Shown piece after piece: positions 20,968 through 28,332 of a stretch of DNA of 32,047 nt. The notes under the pieces were generated by a model. The model had not been told where the DNA came from, did no database searches, and saw only the letters and a program-made list of their open reading frames with translations. Positions within the stretch are counted from its first letter, which is position 1, and every line of letters starts with the position of its first letter. A program made the position numbers and the translations under genes. The stretch covers positions 1-32,047 of the forward strand of contig NZ_JAAVJD010000038.1 of NCBI RefSeq assembly GCF_012033735.1. Direction: 5' to 3'. Source of the stretch: Streptomyces lonarensis (GTDB taxonomy: Bacteria > Actinomycetota > Actinomycetes > Streptomycetales > Streptomycetaceae).

Positions 20968-21028
20968 CACCGCCTCCCGCGGATCGCGGGGGCGCGCCCG
21001 GGGGCGGCAGGGGTACGGCGGCGCAGGG

Positions 21029-21343
21029 TCACCGCTCCCGCCGCCGCGACTCGATACCGGGGCGCTCGACCCGCTCGGGCAGCACCTGCCCCGGGAGCAC
21101 CCCCGGCTCGTCCGGAGCGTGGTTGAGCCCGAGGGCGTCGTGCAGCTCTCCCTCGCGGCGTGCCATCCCGGAGCGCACGTCGAGCGCGAACTCGCGCACC
21201 TTGTGGCCGGTGTCGACCGCCCGGTCGGCGGCGCGCTGCGCCAGCGACTCGGGGGTGAGGGAGCGGAGTTTGCGGTGGACCTTGGTGGTGGCCCAGGCGC
21301 CGGCGGCGGCGCCTGCTCCGAACCAGAAGGCACGGCGGAACAT
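21029..21343 (-). CDS. DUF6167 family small protein
   Basis: A 104-residue protein with a short hydrophobic Ala/Gly-rich start (FRRAFWFGAGAAAGAWATTKV, about residues 2-22), then a helical charged segment (AADRAVDTGHKVREFALDVRSGMARREGELHDALGL) and a Pro/Arg-rich tail. This matches the small family that Streptomyces carries next to rpsD and alaS. The function is unknown. It starts 9 bp after the DUF948 gene's stop and is probably co-transcribed with it. The hydrophobic start could be a membrane anchor. Confidence 0.8.
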   Translation of the reverse strand: MFRRAFWFGAGAAAGAWATTKVHRKLRSLTPESLAQRAADRAVDTGHKVREFALDVRSGMARREGELHDALGLNHAPDEPGVLPGQVLPERVERPGIESRRRER

Positions 21344-21352
21344 GGAAGCGGT

Positions 21353-21778
21353 TCAGCTCCTCCCGCGCCGGGGACGGCGCGCACCGGGGACGGTGCGGCC
21401 GCGCTCCGTACGCGACGTGTCGGGGGTGCGGTTGCCGCGGCGGCCGAGCGCCTGCCGGACGCCGTAGCCGAAGGCGGCGACCTTGACCAGCGGGCCGCCG
21501 AAGGTGGTCGAGACGGTCGAGGAGAGCGCGGACGCGTTGGCGGTGACCTCCTGGACATCGGAGGCGATGGCGTCGACCCGGGCCAACTGGTTCTGCGCCG
21601 TGCGCACGGTGACCGACGCCTCGCCGAGGAGCGGCACCGCCTGCTCGGTCACGCTGGTCACCAGCCGGGTGGCAGCCCGGAGCGTCTGGGCCAGCCGGTA
21701 GAGGGCGACGGCCAGGAACGACACGAGGATCGCCCAGAACACCGCCACCAGAATGCCGGCCACTTCTCCACCGGACAC
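21353..21778 (-). CDS. DUF948 domain-containing membrane protein
   Basis: A 141-residue protein with one membrane helix at the N-terminus (about residues 6-26, AGILVAVFWAILVSFLAVALY) and a long amphipathic helical stretch (LVTSVTEQAVPLLGEASVTVRTAQNQLARVDAIASDVQ-type heptads) typical of DUF948, ending in FGYGVRQALGRRGN and an Arg-rich tail. I chose GTG at 21778, which begins SGGEVAGILVAVFW as in homologues. A GTG nine codons earlier (21805) has a ribosome site too close to be useful. It lies between rpsD and the DUF6167 gene, in the same direction. Confidence 0.8.
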   Translation of the reverse strand: MSGGEVAGILVAVFWAILVSFLAVALYRLAQTLRAATRLVTSVTEQAVPLLGEASVTVRTAQNQLARVDAIASDVQEVTANASALSSTVSTTFGGPLVKVAAFGYGVRQALGRRGNRTPDTSRTERGRTVPGARRPRRGRS

Positions 21779-21944
21779 ACCGCACCACTTTTCCTCGGTC
21801 GTCACTTCTCCGGGCTGCCCCGTCGCCCACCCGTGGGCGACGGACGCGTGCGGAGCCTACCGCGCGGGCGGCCCGCCGCGGTCGCGCGCCGCTCCGCCAC
21901 GGGGCGGCGCCGGGCGCGGGCCGCGCGCACCGGCCCCGGGTACG

Positions 21945-21979
21945 CCACTGCCGCCCCGCTTCACGCGGGACGGCAGTGG
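21945..21979 (-). terminator. Hairpin downstream of rpsD
   Basis: 15-base arms CCACTGCCGCCCCGC (21945-21959) and GCGGGACGGCAGTGG (21965-21979) pair with one mismatch around a 5-base loop. It lies 44 bp past the rpsD stop and probably ends its transcript. A weak U-tract is typical of this group. Confidence 0.65.
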
Positions 21980-21992
21980 GGATGCCTCGCTC

Positions 21993-22015
21993 GCCGCCGG
22001 CCGGGAGCCGGCGGC
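21993..22015 (-). terminator. Second hairpin directly after rpsD
   Basis: Perfect 9-bp arms GCCGCCGGC (21993-22001) and GCCGGCGGC (22007-22015) with a 5-base loop, starting 7 bp after the rpsD stop. It may act in tandem with the larger hairpin or stabilise the 3' end of the mRNA. Confidence 0.55.
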
Positions 22016-22022
22016 GCGGGCG

Positions 22023-22634
22023 TCAGCGGGCGTAGTACTCGACGACCAGCTGCTCGTCGCAGATCACGGGGATCTCGCGGCGGTTGGGGTCACGGTCCAG
22101 GCGGAAGCCGAGCGCCGGGAGGTTGATCTCCAGGTAGCGCGGGGCCTCGCCCTCACCGGCGTAGCCACCCTCACGGGCGACCTGGAAGGGGTGCTTCTCG
22201 CGGCTGCGCTCGCGGACCTGCACGACATCGCCCGGGCGGACGCGGAAGGAGGGCTTGTCGACCTTCTTGCCGTTCACCTGGATGTGGCCGTGGACGACCA
22301 TCTGACGGGCCTGGTAGATGGTCCGGGCGAGACCCGAACGCAGCACCAGGGCGTCGAGACGACGCTCCAGCTCGATGAGCAGGGCCTCGCCGGTCTTGGC
22401 GTCGACCTTGCGCGCGCGGTCGTAGGCGCGGACCAGCTGACGCTCGCTGACGTCGTACTGGGCACGCAGCCGCTGCTTCTCCAGCAGACGGACCTTGTAG
22501 TCACTGTTCTGCTTGCGGCCCCGGCCGTGCTCCCCGGGCGGGTAAGGGCGCTTCTCGAAGTACTTGACGGCCTTCGGGGTCAGCGCGATGCCGAGAGCAC
22601 GCGACTTCTTGACCTTGGGACGCGACTGGTTCAC
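22023..22634 (-). CDS. rpsD: 30S ribosomal protein S4, zinc-free form
   Basis: Primary 16S rRNA-binding protein of the small subunit, needed early in assembly and for accuracy. The 203-residue protein has the N-terminal [23 protein letters not shown] segment, the PPGEHGRGR turn, and the S4 RNA-binding domain ([28 protein letters not shown] region). The N-terminal zinc-knuckle cysteines of the C+ form are absent and the only cysteine seen is in VICDEQL, so this is the C- form. The start is GTG at 22634 with GGAGG 9 nt upstream. It is encoded on its own here, not in the rpsM-rpsK-rpoA cluster, as in Streptomyces. Its 5' region overlaps an iron box. Confidence 0.97.
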   Translation of the reverse strand: MNQSRPKVKKSRALGIALTPKAVKYFEKRPYPPGEHGRGRKQNSDYKVRLLEKQRLRAQYDVSERQLVRAYDRARKVDAKTGEALLIELERRLDALVLRSGLARTIYQARQMVVHGHIQVNGKKVDKPSFRVRPGDVVQVRERSREKHPFQVAREGGYAGEGEAPRYLEINLPALGFRLDRDPNRREIPVICDEQLVVEYYAR

Positions 22635-22657
22635 GTGGAACGAACCTCCGCAATAAG

Positions 22658-22676
22658 TTAGGTTAGGCTTACCTTA
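22658..22676. promoter_or_regulatory. Iron box (DmdR/IdeR/DtxR operator)
   Basis: TTAGGTTAGGCTTACCTTA matches the 19-bp consensus TWAGGTWAGSCTWACCTWA for iron-dependent DtxR-family repressors (DmdR1 in Streptomyces, IdeR in Mycobacterium) at every position. It contains TAGGTT and TAGGCT, either of which could be the -10 of the plus-strand gene. The box begins 24 bp upstream of the rpsD start and ends 34 bp before the DUF2470 gene start, in an intergenic space of only 76 bp. Confidence 0.9.
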
Positions 22677-22710
22677 GTCGGACAGCGCATTACTTCGCCC
22701 AGGGAGCCCC

Positions 22711-23520
22711 ATGACGGGTCAGCCGCGTCCCGCAGACGATGTTCGGCAGCCTCATGCCGCCGAGCGCCTGCGCACTCTAGCCGAATCGGATGCCTCTGCG
22801 GTAATCAGCATCCCAGGTCCCCGGGCCGGAGGACAAACCGGCCCCCTCCAGATCACCCACGCCGAGACGCGCGCGGTCGACGCGGACGGCACCGTGGTGA
22901 TGCTGGTCAGCGCGACGGCGCCCGCCGCCCGCGCGGTGGCGGCCGCCGAACTCACCGCCGTGCACGACGTCGGCGCAGTGCTGGAGATCACGGACGTCGC
23001 GCCCGTGGCCGTCCCGCACCGCATCCGCGGCAGGGGGTGGATCAGCGGCCGGCTCGACGCCGTGCCCCGCACCCGCCACGCCGACACCGCACGGCTCTTC
23101 GGGGGCCGGGTGCCGCTGCGCGACGGCGGTGAGACCTTCCTCCGCCTCGAACCGGACGACGCCTGGACCGACGACCTGTGGGGCGCCTCCGCGGTCAGCG
23201 CGGAGGACTTCGCCGGCTCCCGGCCGGACCCGCTCGCCCGCCACGAGGCCGAACTCCTCCAGCACCTCGCCGGCTCCCACCAGGACCAGCTGGAGGCGCT
23301 GTGCGCCTTCGTCGGGGAGCAGGACGCGGCCAGCAGGCCGGCGGTGGAACCGTGGCAGCACGTCGCCCCGGTCGCCCTGGACCGGTTCGGCATCCGGCTG
23401 CGGTTCTGGCGGCCCGGCGGGCGCGGCTTCGACGCCCGGTTCGACTTCCACACCCCCGTCGACGACATCGTCGGCCTGCGGCACGCCATGCACCACCTGT
23501 TCGCCTCGGTGGCGCGCTGA
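22711..23520 (+). CDS. DUF2470 protein, HugZ-like; probably iron-regulated
   Basis: A 269-residue protein whose C-terminal part (about 177-266, HEAELLQHLAGSHQDQLEALCAF through GLRHAMHHLFASVAR) is a DUF2470 domain. That domain is found in HugZ/HutZ haem-utilisation proteins and in plant glutamyl-tRNA reductase-binding protein, all dimeric split-barrels. The N-terminal half (about 15-115) has the alternating beta pattern of the FMN-binding split barrel but no flavin motif I can name. Three His lie near the C-terminus (258, 261, 262), where HugZ uses a His to bind haem; that parallel is inference. ATG at 22711 has AGGGAG 4 nt upstream. The iron box just upstream suggests repression when iron is plentiful, and so a role in haem or iron use. 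It is divergent from rpsD and alone in its transcript. Confidence 0.88.
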   Translation: MTGQPRPADDVRQPHAAERLRTLAESDASAVISIPGPRAGGQTGPLQITHAETRAVDADGTVVMLVSATAPAARAVAAAELTAVHDVGAVLEITDVAPVAVPHRIRGRGWISGRLDAVPRTRHADTARLFGGRVPLRDGGETFLRLEPDDAWTDDLWGASAVSAEDFAGSRPDPLARHEAELLQHLAGSHQDQLEALCAFVGEQDAASRPAVEPWQHVAPVALDRFGIRLRFWRPGGRGFDARFDFHTPVDDIVGLRHAMHHLFASVAR

Positions 23521-23535
23521 GCGGCGGAGCTGCGG

Positions 23536-23567
23536 GGGCGGGACCGTTCGGGGGGGCGGCCCCGCCC
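23536..23567. terminator. Weak hairpin between convergent DUF2470 gene and rarA
   Basis: GGGCGGG (23536-23542) pairs with CCCGCCC (23561-23567) over an 18-base loop between convergent stops. Plausible but weak. Confidence 0.35.
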
Positions 23568-23577
23568 TGACAGGGGC

Positions 23578-25065
23578 TCAGTCCTCGCCGTCCGCCCCCG
23601 GCTCGGCGCCGGCCGGGCGGGACGGTTCCCCGCCCGCCTGTTCGCCGGCCGCCCGGTCGCCCCGCGCCGCCTCACCCCGGCCCGCGTCACCGCGGTCCGC
23701 CCGCTCGGGGCGCGGCGACCGCCCGGCCAGCCGTTCCCGCACCCGCTCGGCGACCTCCGCGTACCGCGCCTCGGCGCCGTAGCGGGTCGGCCGGTAGTAC
23801 CGCTTGCCGTGCACCGCGTCCGGCGCGTACTGCTGGGCGGCGATGCCGCCGGGGAGGTCGTGGGGGTACTGGTAGGTGCTGCCGTGACCGAGCTTCGCCG
23901 CGCCCTGGTAGTGCGCGTCCCGCAGATGCGGCGGCACCGGGCCTGCCGCGCCCGCCCGCACGTCGGCCAGCGCCGCGTCGATGGCCAGGTAGGCGGCGTT
24001 CGACTTCGGTGCCAGCGCCAGCGCCACCACCGCCTGGCCGAGGATGATCCGCGCCTCGGGATAGCCGATGAGCGCCACCGCCTGCGCCGCCGCGACAGCG
24101 GTCGGCAGCGCGGTCGGGTCGGCCATGCCGATGTCCTCCGAGGCGGAGATCATCAACCGCCGGGCGACGAACCGGGGGTCCTCCCCCGCCTCGATCATCC
24201 GGGCCAGGTAGTGCAGGGCCGCGTCGACGTCCGAGCCGCGGATGGACTTGATCAGGGCGCTGGCCACGTCGTAGTGCTGGTCGCCGTCGCGGTCGTAGCG
24301 GACCGCGGCGCGGTCCACCGCCTGCTCCAGCCGCTCCAGCGTCACCGCGGACTCGCCCGCGTCGAGGGCGGAGCCCGCGCCGGCCTCCAGCGCGGTGAGC
24401 GCGCGCCGGGCGTCCCCGCCGGCGATGCGCAGCAGGTGGTCCTCCGCGTCGGTCGGCAGCGTCACCACCCCGCCCAGGCCGCGCTCGTCACCGACGGCTC
24501 GCCGCAGCAGGCCGCGCAGGTCGTCCTCGGTGAGGGGTTCGAGGGTGAGCAGCAGGGAGCGGGAGAGCAGCGGCGAGATCACCGAGAAGTAGGGGTTCTC
24601 GGTGGTCGCGGCGATCAGCGTCACCCAGCGGTTCTCCACCGCGGGCAGCAGGGAGTCCTGCTGCGCCTTGGAGAAGCGGTGGATCTCGTCGAGGAAGAGG
24701 ACGGTGTCCTTGCCGTAGGCGCCGGAAGACCGGCGGGCGCCGTCGATGACGGCGCGGACCTCCTTGACGCCGGCGGTGATCGCCGAGAGCTCCACGAAGC
24801 GGCGGTCGGTCGCCCGACTGACGACGTGGGCCAGCGTGGTCTTGCCCGTCCCGGGCGGGCCCCAGAGGATGACGGAGGCCGGACCGGCCGGACCGCCACC
24901 GCCCTCGCCCACCAGGCGGCGCAGCGGTGAGCCGGGGCCGAGCAGATGGCGCTGGCCGAGCACCTCGTCCAGCGTGCGCGGGCGCATCCGTACCGCCAGC
25001 GGGCGTCCCGCCGGCTCGCGCTCCTGGCGTTCTTCTGCGGCTGCGGTGAACAGATCGGGCTCCAC
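23578..25065 (-). CDS. rarA: Replication-associated recombination protein A (RarA/MgsA)
   Basis: Clamp-loader-like AAA+ ATPase that acts at stalled replication forks. The 495-residue protein has [18 protein letters not shown], Walker [10 protein letters not shown], Walker [10 protein letters not shown], sensor 1 [10 protein letters not shown] and the sensor 2 region [11 protein letters not shown], followed by the C-terminal MgsA domain ([19 protein letters not shown] to [17 protein letters not shown]). The last 45 residues or so are a charged Arg/Asp/Glu/Pro-rich tail, longer than usual. The start is GTG at 25065. In most actinobacteria rarA lies near alaS; here rpsD and the DUF2470 gene are next to it, but alaS is not. 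Confidence 0.95.
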   Translation of the reverse strand: MEPDLFTAAAEERQEREPAGRPLAVRMRPRTLDEVLGQRHLLGPGSPLRRLVGEGGGGPAGPASVILWGPPGTGKTTLAHVVSRATDRRFVELSAITAGVKEVRAVIDGARRSSGAYGKDTVLFLDEIHRFSKAQQDSLLPAVENRWVTLIAATTENPYFSVISPLLSRSLLLTLEPLTEDDLRGLLRRAVGDERGLGGVVTLPTDAEDHLLRIAGGDARRALTALEAGAGSALDAGESAVTLERLEQAVDRAAVRYDRDGDQHYDVASALIKSIRGSDVDAALHYLARMIEAGEDPRFVARRLMISASEDIGMADPTALPTAVAAAQAVALIGYPEARIILGQAVVALALAPKSNAAYLAIDAALADVRAGAAGPVPPHLRDAHYQGAAKLGHGSTYQYPHDLPGGIAAQQYAPDAVHGKRYYRPTRYGAEARYAEVAERVRERLAGRSPRPERADRGDAGRGEAARGDRAAGEQAGGEPSRPAGAEPGADGED

Positions 25066-25194
25066 GGCGGCAACCCTACTCGCGGACGCCGACAGCCCGC
25101 CCGCCGAGGGTGGACGGGCCGGGGAGGGCGCGCGGGCCGCCGGCGGGCCGACCCGGAGCGGACCGGGTCCCGCGGACCGGGCCGGCTGGAGGGC

Positions 25195-25833
25195 TCAGGC
25201 CCAGAGGGCGCTGCCCCAGTTGGTGAAGACGAGCATCAGCACGATGCCGACGTGCAGCGCCGGCAGCAGCCAGTGGAACTCCAGCACGGTACGCCGCAGC
25301 CCCTCCGGCGCCGGCAGGACGCGATGGCGCAGGTTGTGGACGGTGGTGTACCAGAACATCACGATGGTGGCGAGCCAGGCGAGGCAGCACCACAGGCACA
25401 GCGCCGAGATGACGTAGAGGGACTGGTACATCAACCAGGTGCAGAAGAGGACGCCGAAGAGGGTGCCGCCCTGGAGGCCGAGCCAGAACCAGCGGCGGTA
25501 CCGCGCGCCGGCGACCAGCCCCATGCCGATGGCGATCACCGCGCCGTAGGTGACCAGCCCCAGCATCGGGTTGGGGAACCCGAACACCGACGCCTGGTCG
25601 CTCTGCATGATCGAGCCGCAGGAGACGACGGCGTTGATGCTGCACGCCGGGTCGTACTCGCTGTCCTCCAGCAGGTTGAACTTGTCGATCGTGATGACCC
25701 ACCCGGCGAGGAGGCCGAGGAAGCCGGTCACCACCAGCAGCCAGGCGAAGGGCCGGCCTGCGCCGATCGGCGCACCGGGCGACGGCTCGGCGTTCTCCGC
25801 GTCCGGTTCCCGGTGCGCTGCTGTCGTTGTCAT
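25195..25833 (-). CDS. Vitamin K epoxide reductase (VKOR) family membrane protein
   Basis: Integral membrane oxidoreductase that reoxidises DsbA-like proteins and passes electrons to quinone, the actinobacterial counterpart of DsbB. The 212-residue protein has about five membrane helices, the active-site CLWC motif (Cys146 and Cys149) and the loop cysteines Cys64 and Cys72 ([12 protein letters not shown]). It lacks the thioredoxin domain fused in some bacterial VKORs, so a separate DsbA-type partner is expected elsewhere. The start is ATG at 25833. It follows hisS after 118 bp on the same strand and precedes rarA by 129 bp. Confidence 0.9.
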   Translation of the reverse strand: MTTTAAHREPDAENAEPSPGAPIGAGRPFAWLLVVTGFLGLLAGWVITIDKFNLLEDSEYDPACSINAVVSCGSIMQSDQASVFGFPNPMLGLVTYGAVIAIGMGLVAGARYRRWFWLGLQGGTLFGVLFCTWLMYQSLYVISALCLWCCLAWLATIVMFWYTTVHNLRHRVLPAPEGLRRTVLEFHWLLPALHVGIVLMLVFTNWGSALWA

Positions 25834-25951
25834 GTGGTGGGCGTCCCGTCATCGGCTCGCGGTGGGGGCCGGCACCCCGCGTGCGGGACCCGGCGACAGC
25901 CCATTGTGCACGAGCGGTGTCGGTTCCCGATAAGGCCGGACGGACCGGATC

Positions 25952-27220
25952 TCAGGACCGGCCGAGCCTGCGGACCAACTCCTCGACGGCACCGTCGAGC
26001 GCCACCGCCGTCTGCTCACCGCTGGCGAGGTCCTTCAGCTGGACCTCCCCGGCCGCGAGGTCGCGGTCGCCCGCCACCAGCGCGAACCGGGCGCCGGAGC
26101 GGTCGGCGGACTTCATGGCGTTCTTCATGCCCTTGCCGCCGAAGGCGAAGTCGGCGGCGACGCCGGCCCGCCGCACCTCGGTGACCAGCGCGAACAGCGC
26201 GCTGCGGGCCTCCTCGCCGATCGGCACCGCGTACACCTCGGTGGCGGGCGGCAGCTCGGGACCGACACCCTCGGCGTCCAGCGCCAGCACGGTGCGGTCC
26301 ACGCCCAGCGCCCAGCCGACCGACGGCAGCGCCGGGCCGCCGATCATCTCGGAGAGGCCGTCGTACCGGCCGCCGCCCCCGATCGCGGACTGCGCGCCGA
26401 GCCCGTCGTGAACGAATTCGAACGTAGTACGGGTGTAGTAGTCGAGACCGCGCACGAGACGGGGGTCGTCCTCGAAGGTGATGCCGGCGGCGGTCAGCAG
26501 CTCCCGGACCCGCGCGTGGTACGCGGCGCAGTCGGCGCAGAGGTGCTCGCTCATCAGCGGCGCGCCCGCCAGCTGCTCCCGGACCGCGGGACGCTTGTCG
26601 TCCAGCACCCGCAGCGGGTTGATCTCCGCCCGCGCCCGGGTGTCCTCGTCGAGGTCGAGTCCGCGCAGGAACTCCTGCAGCGCCTCGCGGTAGACCGGGC
26701 GGCAGGTGCGGTCGCCGAGGGAGTTGAGGAGCAGCCGCACTTCTCGCAGGCCGAGCGACCGGTGGGCCTCCACCGCCAGGATGATCAGCTCCGCGTCGAG
26801 GGCCGGGTCCTCCGCGCCGACCGCCTCGGCGCCGACCTGCGAGAAGTGCCGGTAACGGCCCTTCTGGGGGCGCTCGTAGCGGTAGTAGGAGCCGGAGTAC
26901 CAGAGCTTGACCGGCAGGTTGCCGGACTTGTGCAGGTTGGCCTCCAGCGCGGCGCGCAGCACGGAGGCCGTCCCCTCCGGGCGGAGGGCGAGTTCGTCGC
27001 CGCCGCGGGTGGTGAGGGTGTACATCTCCTTGGTGACGATGTCGGTGGACTCGCCGACGCCGCGGGCGAAGAGGCCGACGTGCTCGAAGCCGGGGGTCTC
27101 CGCGTAGCCGTAGCCGGCGCGGCGCAGCGGGGCGGACATCGCCTCGCGGACCGCAAGGAACCGCGCGGAGTCGGGCGGGAGCAGGTCGTAGGTGCCCTTG
27201 GGCGCCCGGAAGGTGTTCAC
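25952..27220 (-). CDS. hisS: Histidyl-tRNA synthetase
   Basis: Charges tRNA-His with histidine. The 422-residue class II enzyme shows motif 1 around [31 protein letters not shown], motif 2 [26 protein letters not shown] region (histidine/ATP site), the HisA loop [15 protein letters not shown], and motif 3 GVDRTVLAL, plus the anticodon-binding C-terminal domain. The upstream frame is open, but GTG at 27220 begins the conserved [15 protein letters not shown], 10 bp after the stop of the MBL-fold gene. I see no strong ribosome site before it, so translation may be coupled to that gene. Confidence 0.96.
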   Translation of the reverse strand: MNTFRAPKGTYDLLPPDSARFLAVREAMSAPLRRAGYGYAETPGFEHVGLFARGVGESTDIVTKEMYTLTTRGGDELALRPEGTASVLRAALEANLHKSGNLPVKLWYSGSYYRYERPQKGRYRHFSQVGAEAVGAEDPALDAELIILAVEAHRSLGLREVRLLLNSLGDRTCRPVYREALQEFLRGLDLDEDTRARAEINPLRVLDDKRPAVREQLAGAPLMSEHLCADCAAYHARVRELLTAAGITFEDDPRLVRGLDYYTRTTFEFVHDGLGAQSAIGGGGRYDGLSEMIGGPALPSVGWALGVDRTVLALDAEGVGPELPPATEVYAVPIGEEARSALFALVTEVRRAGVAADFAFGGKGMKNAMKSADRSGARFALVAGDRDLAAGEVQLKDLASGEQTAVALDGAVEELVRRLGRS

Positions 27221-27230
27221 GGTCTGGTCG

Positions 27231-27953
27231 TCACATTCCTCGTCGGGGGGCGGCGGGCGGTGCTGCACCGTCCGCCCCGGGGCCGGCTGCCGACTCCCGC
27301 AGGAACGGGTTGGTGGCACGCTCGTGGCCGATGGTGGTCTGGGGGCCGTGCCCGGCGAGGACGACCGTGGTGTCGTCCTGCGTGCGGCAGACGCGGTCCA
27401 GGGAGCGGAGGATCTCCGCGTGGTCGCCGCCGGGCAGGTCGGTGCGGCCGATGGAACCGGCGAACAGCAGGTCCCCGGTGAACAGGATCGGGGGCACGTC
27501 GGCCTGCGCCGCGAGGCCGAAGGTCACCGAGCCGGGGGTGTGGCCGGGGGTGTGCGAGACGACGAACTCCAGGCCCGCGAGGCGCAACGTGGTGCCGTCC
27601 GCGAGCTCGCGCAGGTCGTCGGGTTCCCCGAGGGTCAGGTCGCCCATCAGCTTCTCGCCCAGGCGGCGGCCGAGCGCCTTCTCCGGGTCGCCCAGCATGT
27701 AGCGGTCCCCGGGGTGAATCCACGCGGGGATGTCCCGCGCGCCGCAGAGCGGGGTCACCGAGGCGACGTGGTCGATGTGGCCGTGGGTCGCCAGCGCGGC
27801 CACCGGCTTGAGGCCGTGCTTCTCCACCGTCTGCGCGACGGCGTCCGCGGCCTGGTGGCCCGGGTCGATGACCACGCACTCCTCGCCGGCGGCGGGGGCG
27901 ACCAGATAGCAGTTGGTGCCCCAGGCCCCTGCGGGGAAACCGGCGATCAGCAT
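27231..27953 (-). CDS. MBL-fold metallohydrolase (glyoxalase II-like)
   Basis: A 240-residue metallo-beta-lactamase-fold protein. Metal ligands are in [11 protein letters not shown] (His57, His59, Asp61, His62), [10 protein letters not shown] (His), [13 protein letters not shown] (bridging Asp) and LAGHGPQT (His), the same set as in glyoxalase II-like hydrolases. The substrate is not evident. A gene of this type precedes hisS in Streptomyces and Mycobacterium (Rv2581c, from memory). The start is ATG at 27953. The C-terminal 20 residues are Ala/Pro/Gly-rich and probably disordered. Confidence 0.92.
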   Translation of the reverse strand: MLIAGFPAGAWGTNCYLVAPAAGEECVVIDPGHQAADAVAQTVEKHGLKPVAALATHGHIDHVASVTPLCGARDIPAWIHPGDRYMLGDPEKALGRRLGEKLMGDLTLGEPDDLRELADGTTLRLAGLEFVVSHTPGHTPGSVTFGLAAQADVPPILFTGDLLFAGSIGRTDLPGGDHAEILRSLDRVCRTQDDTTVVLAGHGPQTTIGHERATNPFLRESAAGPGADGAAPPAAPRRGM

Positions 27954-28128
27954 GGCGGTCCCACCTCTCCTCGCGGCTCCGGCTGCGACGGCGCCCCGGG
28001 GAGGACCGCTGCCCTCCCGGCGTGGTCGCCGTGCGTCACCGCACCCTACCGGCGGCCGGGATCACGGCGCCAACCGGTTCTCCCTCCGCCGGGGCACCGC
28101 GGCCGCCACCCGTCGGGCCAGGGGCCCG

Positions 28129-28174
28129 GCTGTCCGGACCTGGCGGAAGTTGGGTCCCTGGAGGTGCGGACAGC
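28129..28174. repeat. Inverted repeat upstream of the DUF349 gene
   Basis: GCTGTCCG (28129-28136) and CGGACAGC (28167-28174) are perfect 8-bp arms. Inside, GGACC (28136-28140) and GGTCC (28153-28157) can pair as an alternative stem. It ends just upstream of or overlapping the candidate -35, so it could be an operator or a DNA hairpin. Confidence 0.5.
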
Positions 28175-28196
28175 CGCCCCGCCCGTCGCCTATGTT
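28167..28196 (+). promoter_or_regulatory. Candidate promoter of the DUF349 gene
   Basis: CGGACA (28167-28172), 18 bp, then TATGTT (28191-28196). The -10 fits TANNNT; the -35 keeps only the GACA part of TTGACA. The expected leader is about 130 nt. Confidence 0.35.
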
Positions 28197-28332
28197 GGGG
28201 CGTGGGGCGGGGCACTGCGTGGTGCGGCCGCCACCGGACGGCACGGCCGACGCGCACGGGCCGTCCGGGCTGGGAACTGTGGACGATGCCACCCGGGCGA
28301 CGACCGGGCGGGCGTCAAATGGAGGAGGCGCT

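Larger units (their letters stand above)
27954..28332. other. Divergent intergenic region, 379 bp, no gene
   Basis: Between the MBL-fold gene (minus) and the DUF349 gene (plus). Open frames run through it, but none has a recognisable protein family, and two of them are only upstream extensions or shadows. It holds a candidate promoter, an inverted repeat and the ribosome site of the DUF349 gene. In M. tuberculosis (Rv2582) and, as I recall, Streptomyces a peptidyl-prolyl isomerase gene lies at this place; none is here. Confidence 0.7.

Noticed and set aside
18323..22126. A 1267-codon plus-strand open frame opposite aroE, mltG, ruvX and the small genes
   Set aside because: It spans five real minus-strand genes and their gaps with repeated low-complexity Val/Ala stretches; it is a shadow of GC bias.
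22023..22634. Zur-type zinc control of the zinc-free S4 protein
   Set aside because: The box upstream is a DtxR-type iron box, not a Zur site, and the cysteine-free S4 is the normal form in Streptomyces as far as I know.
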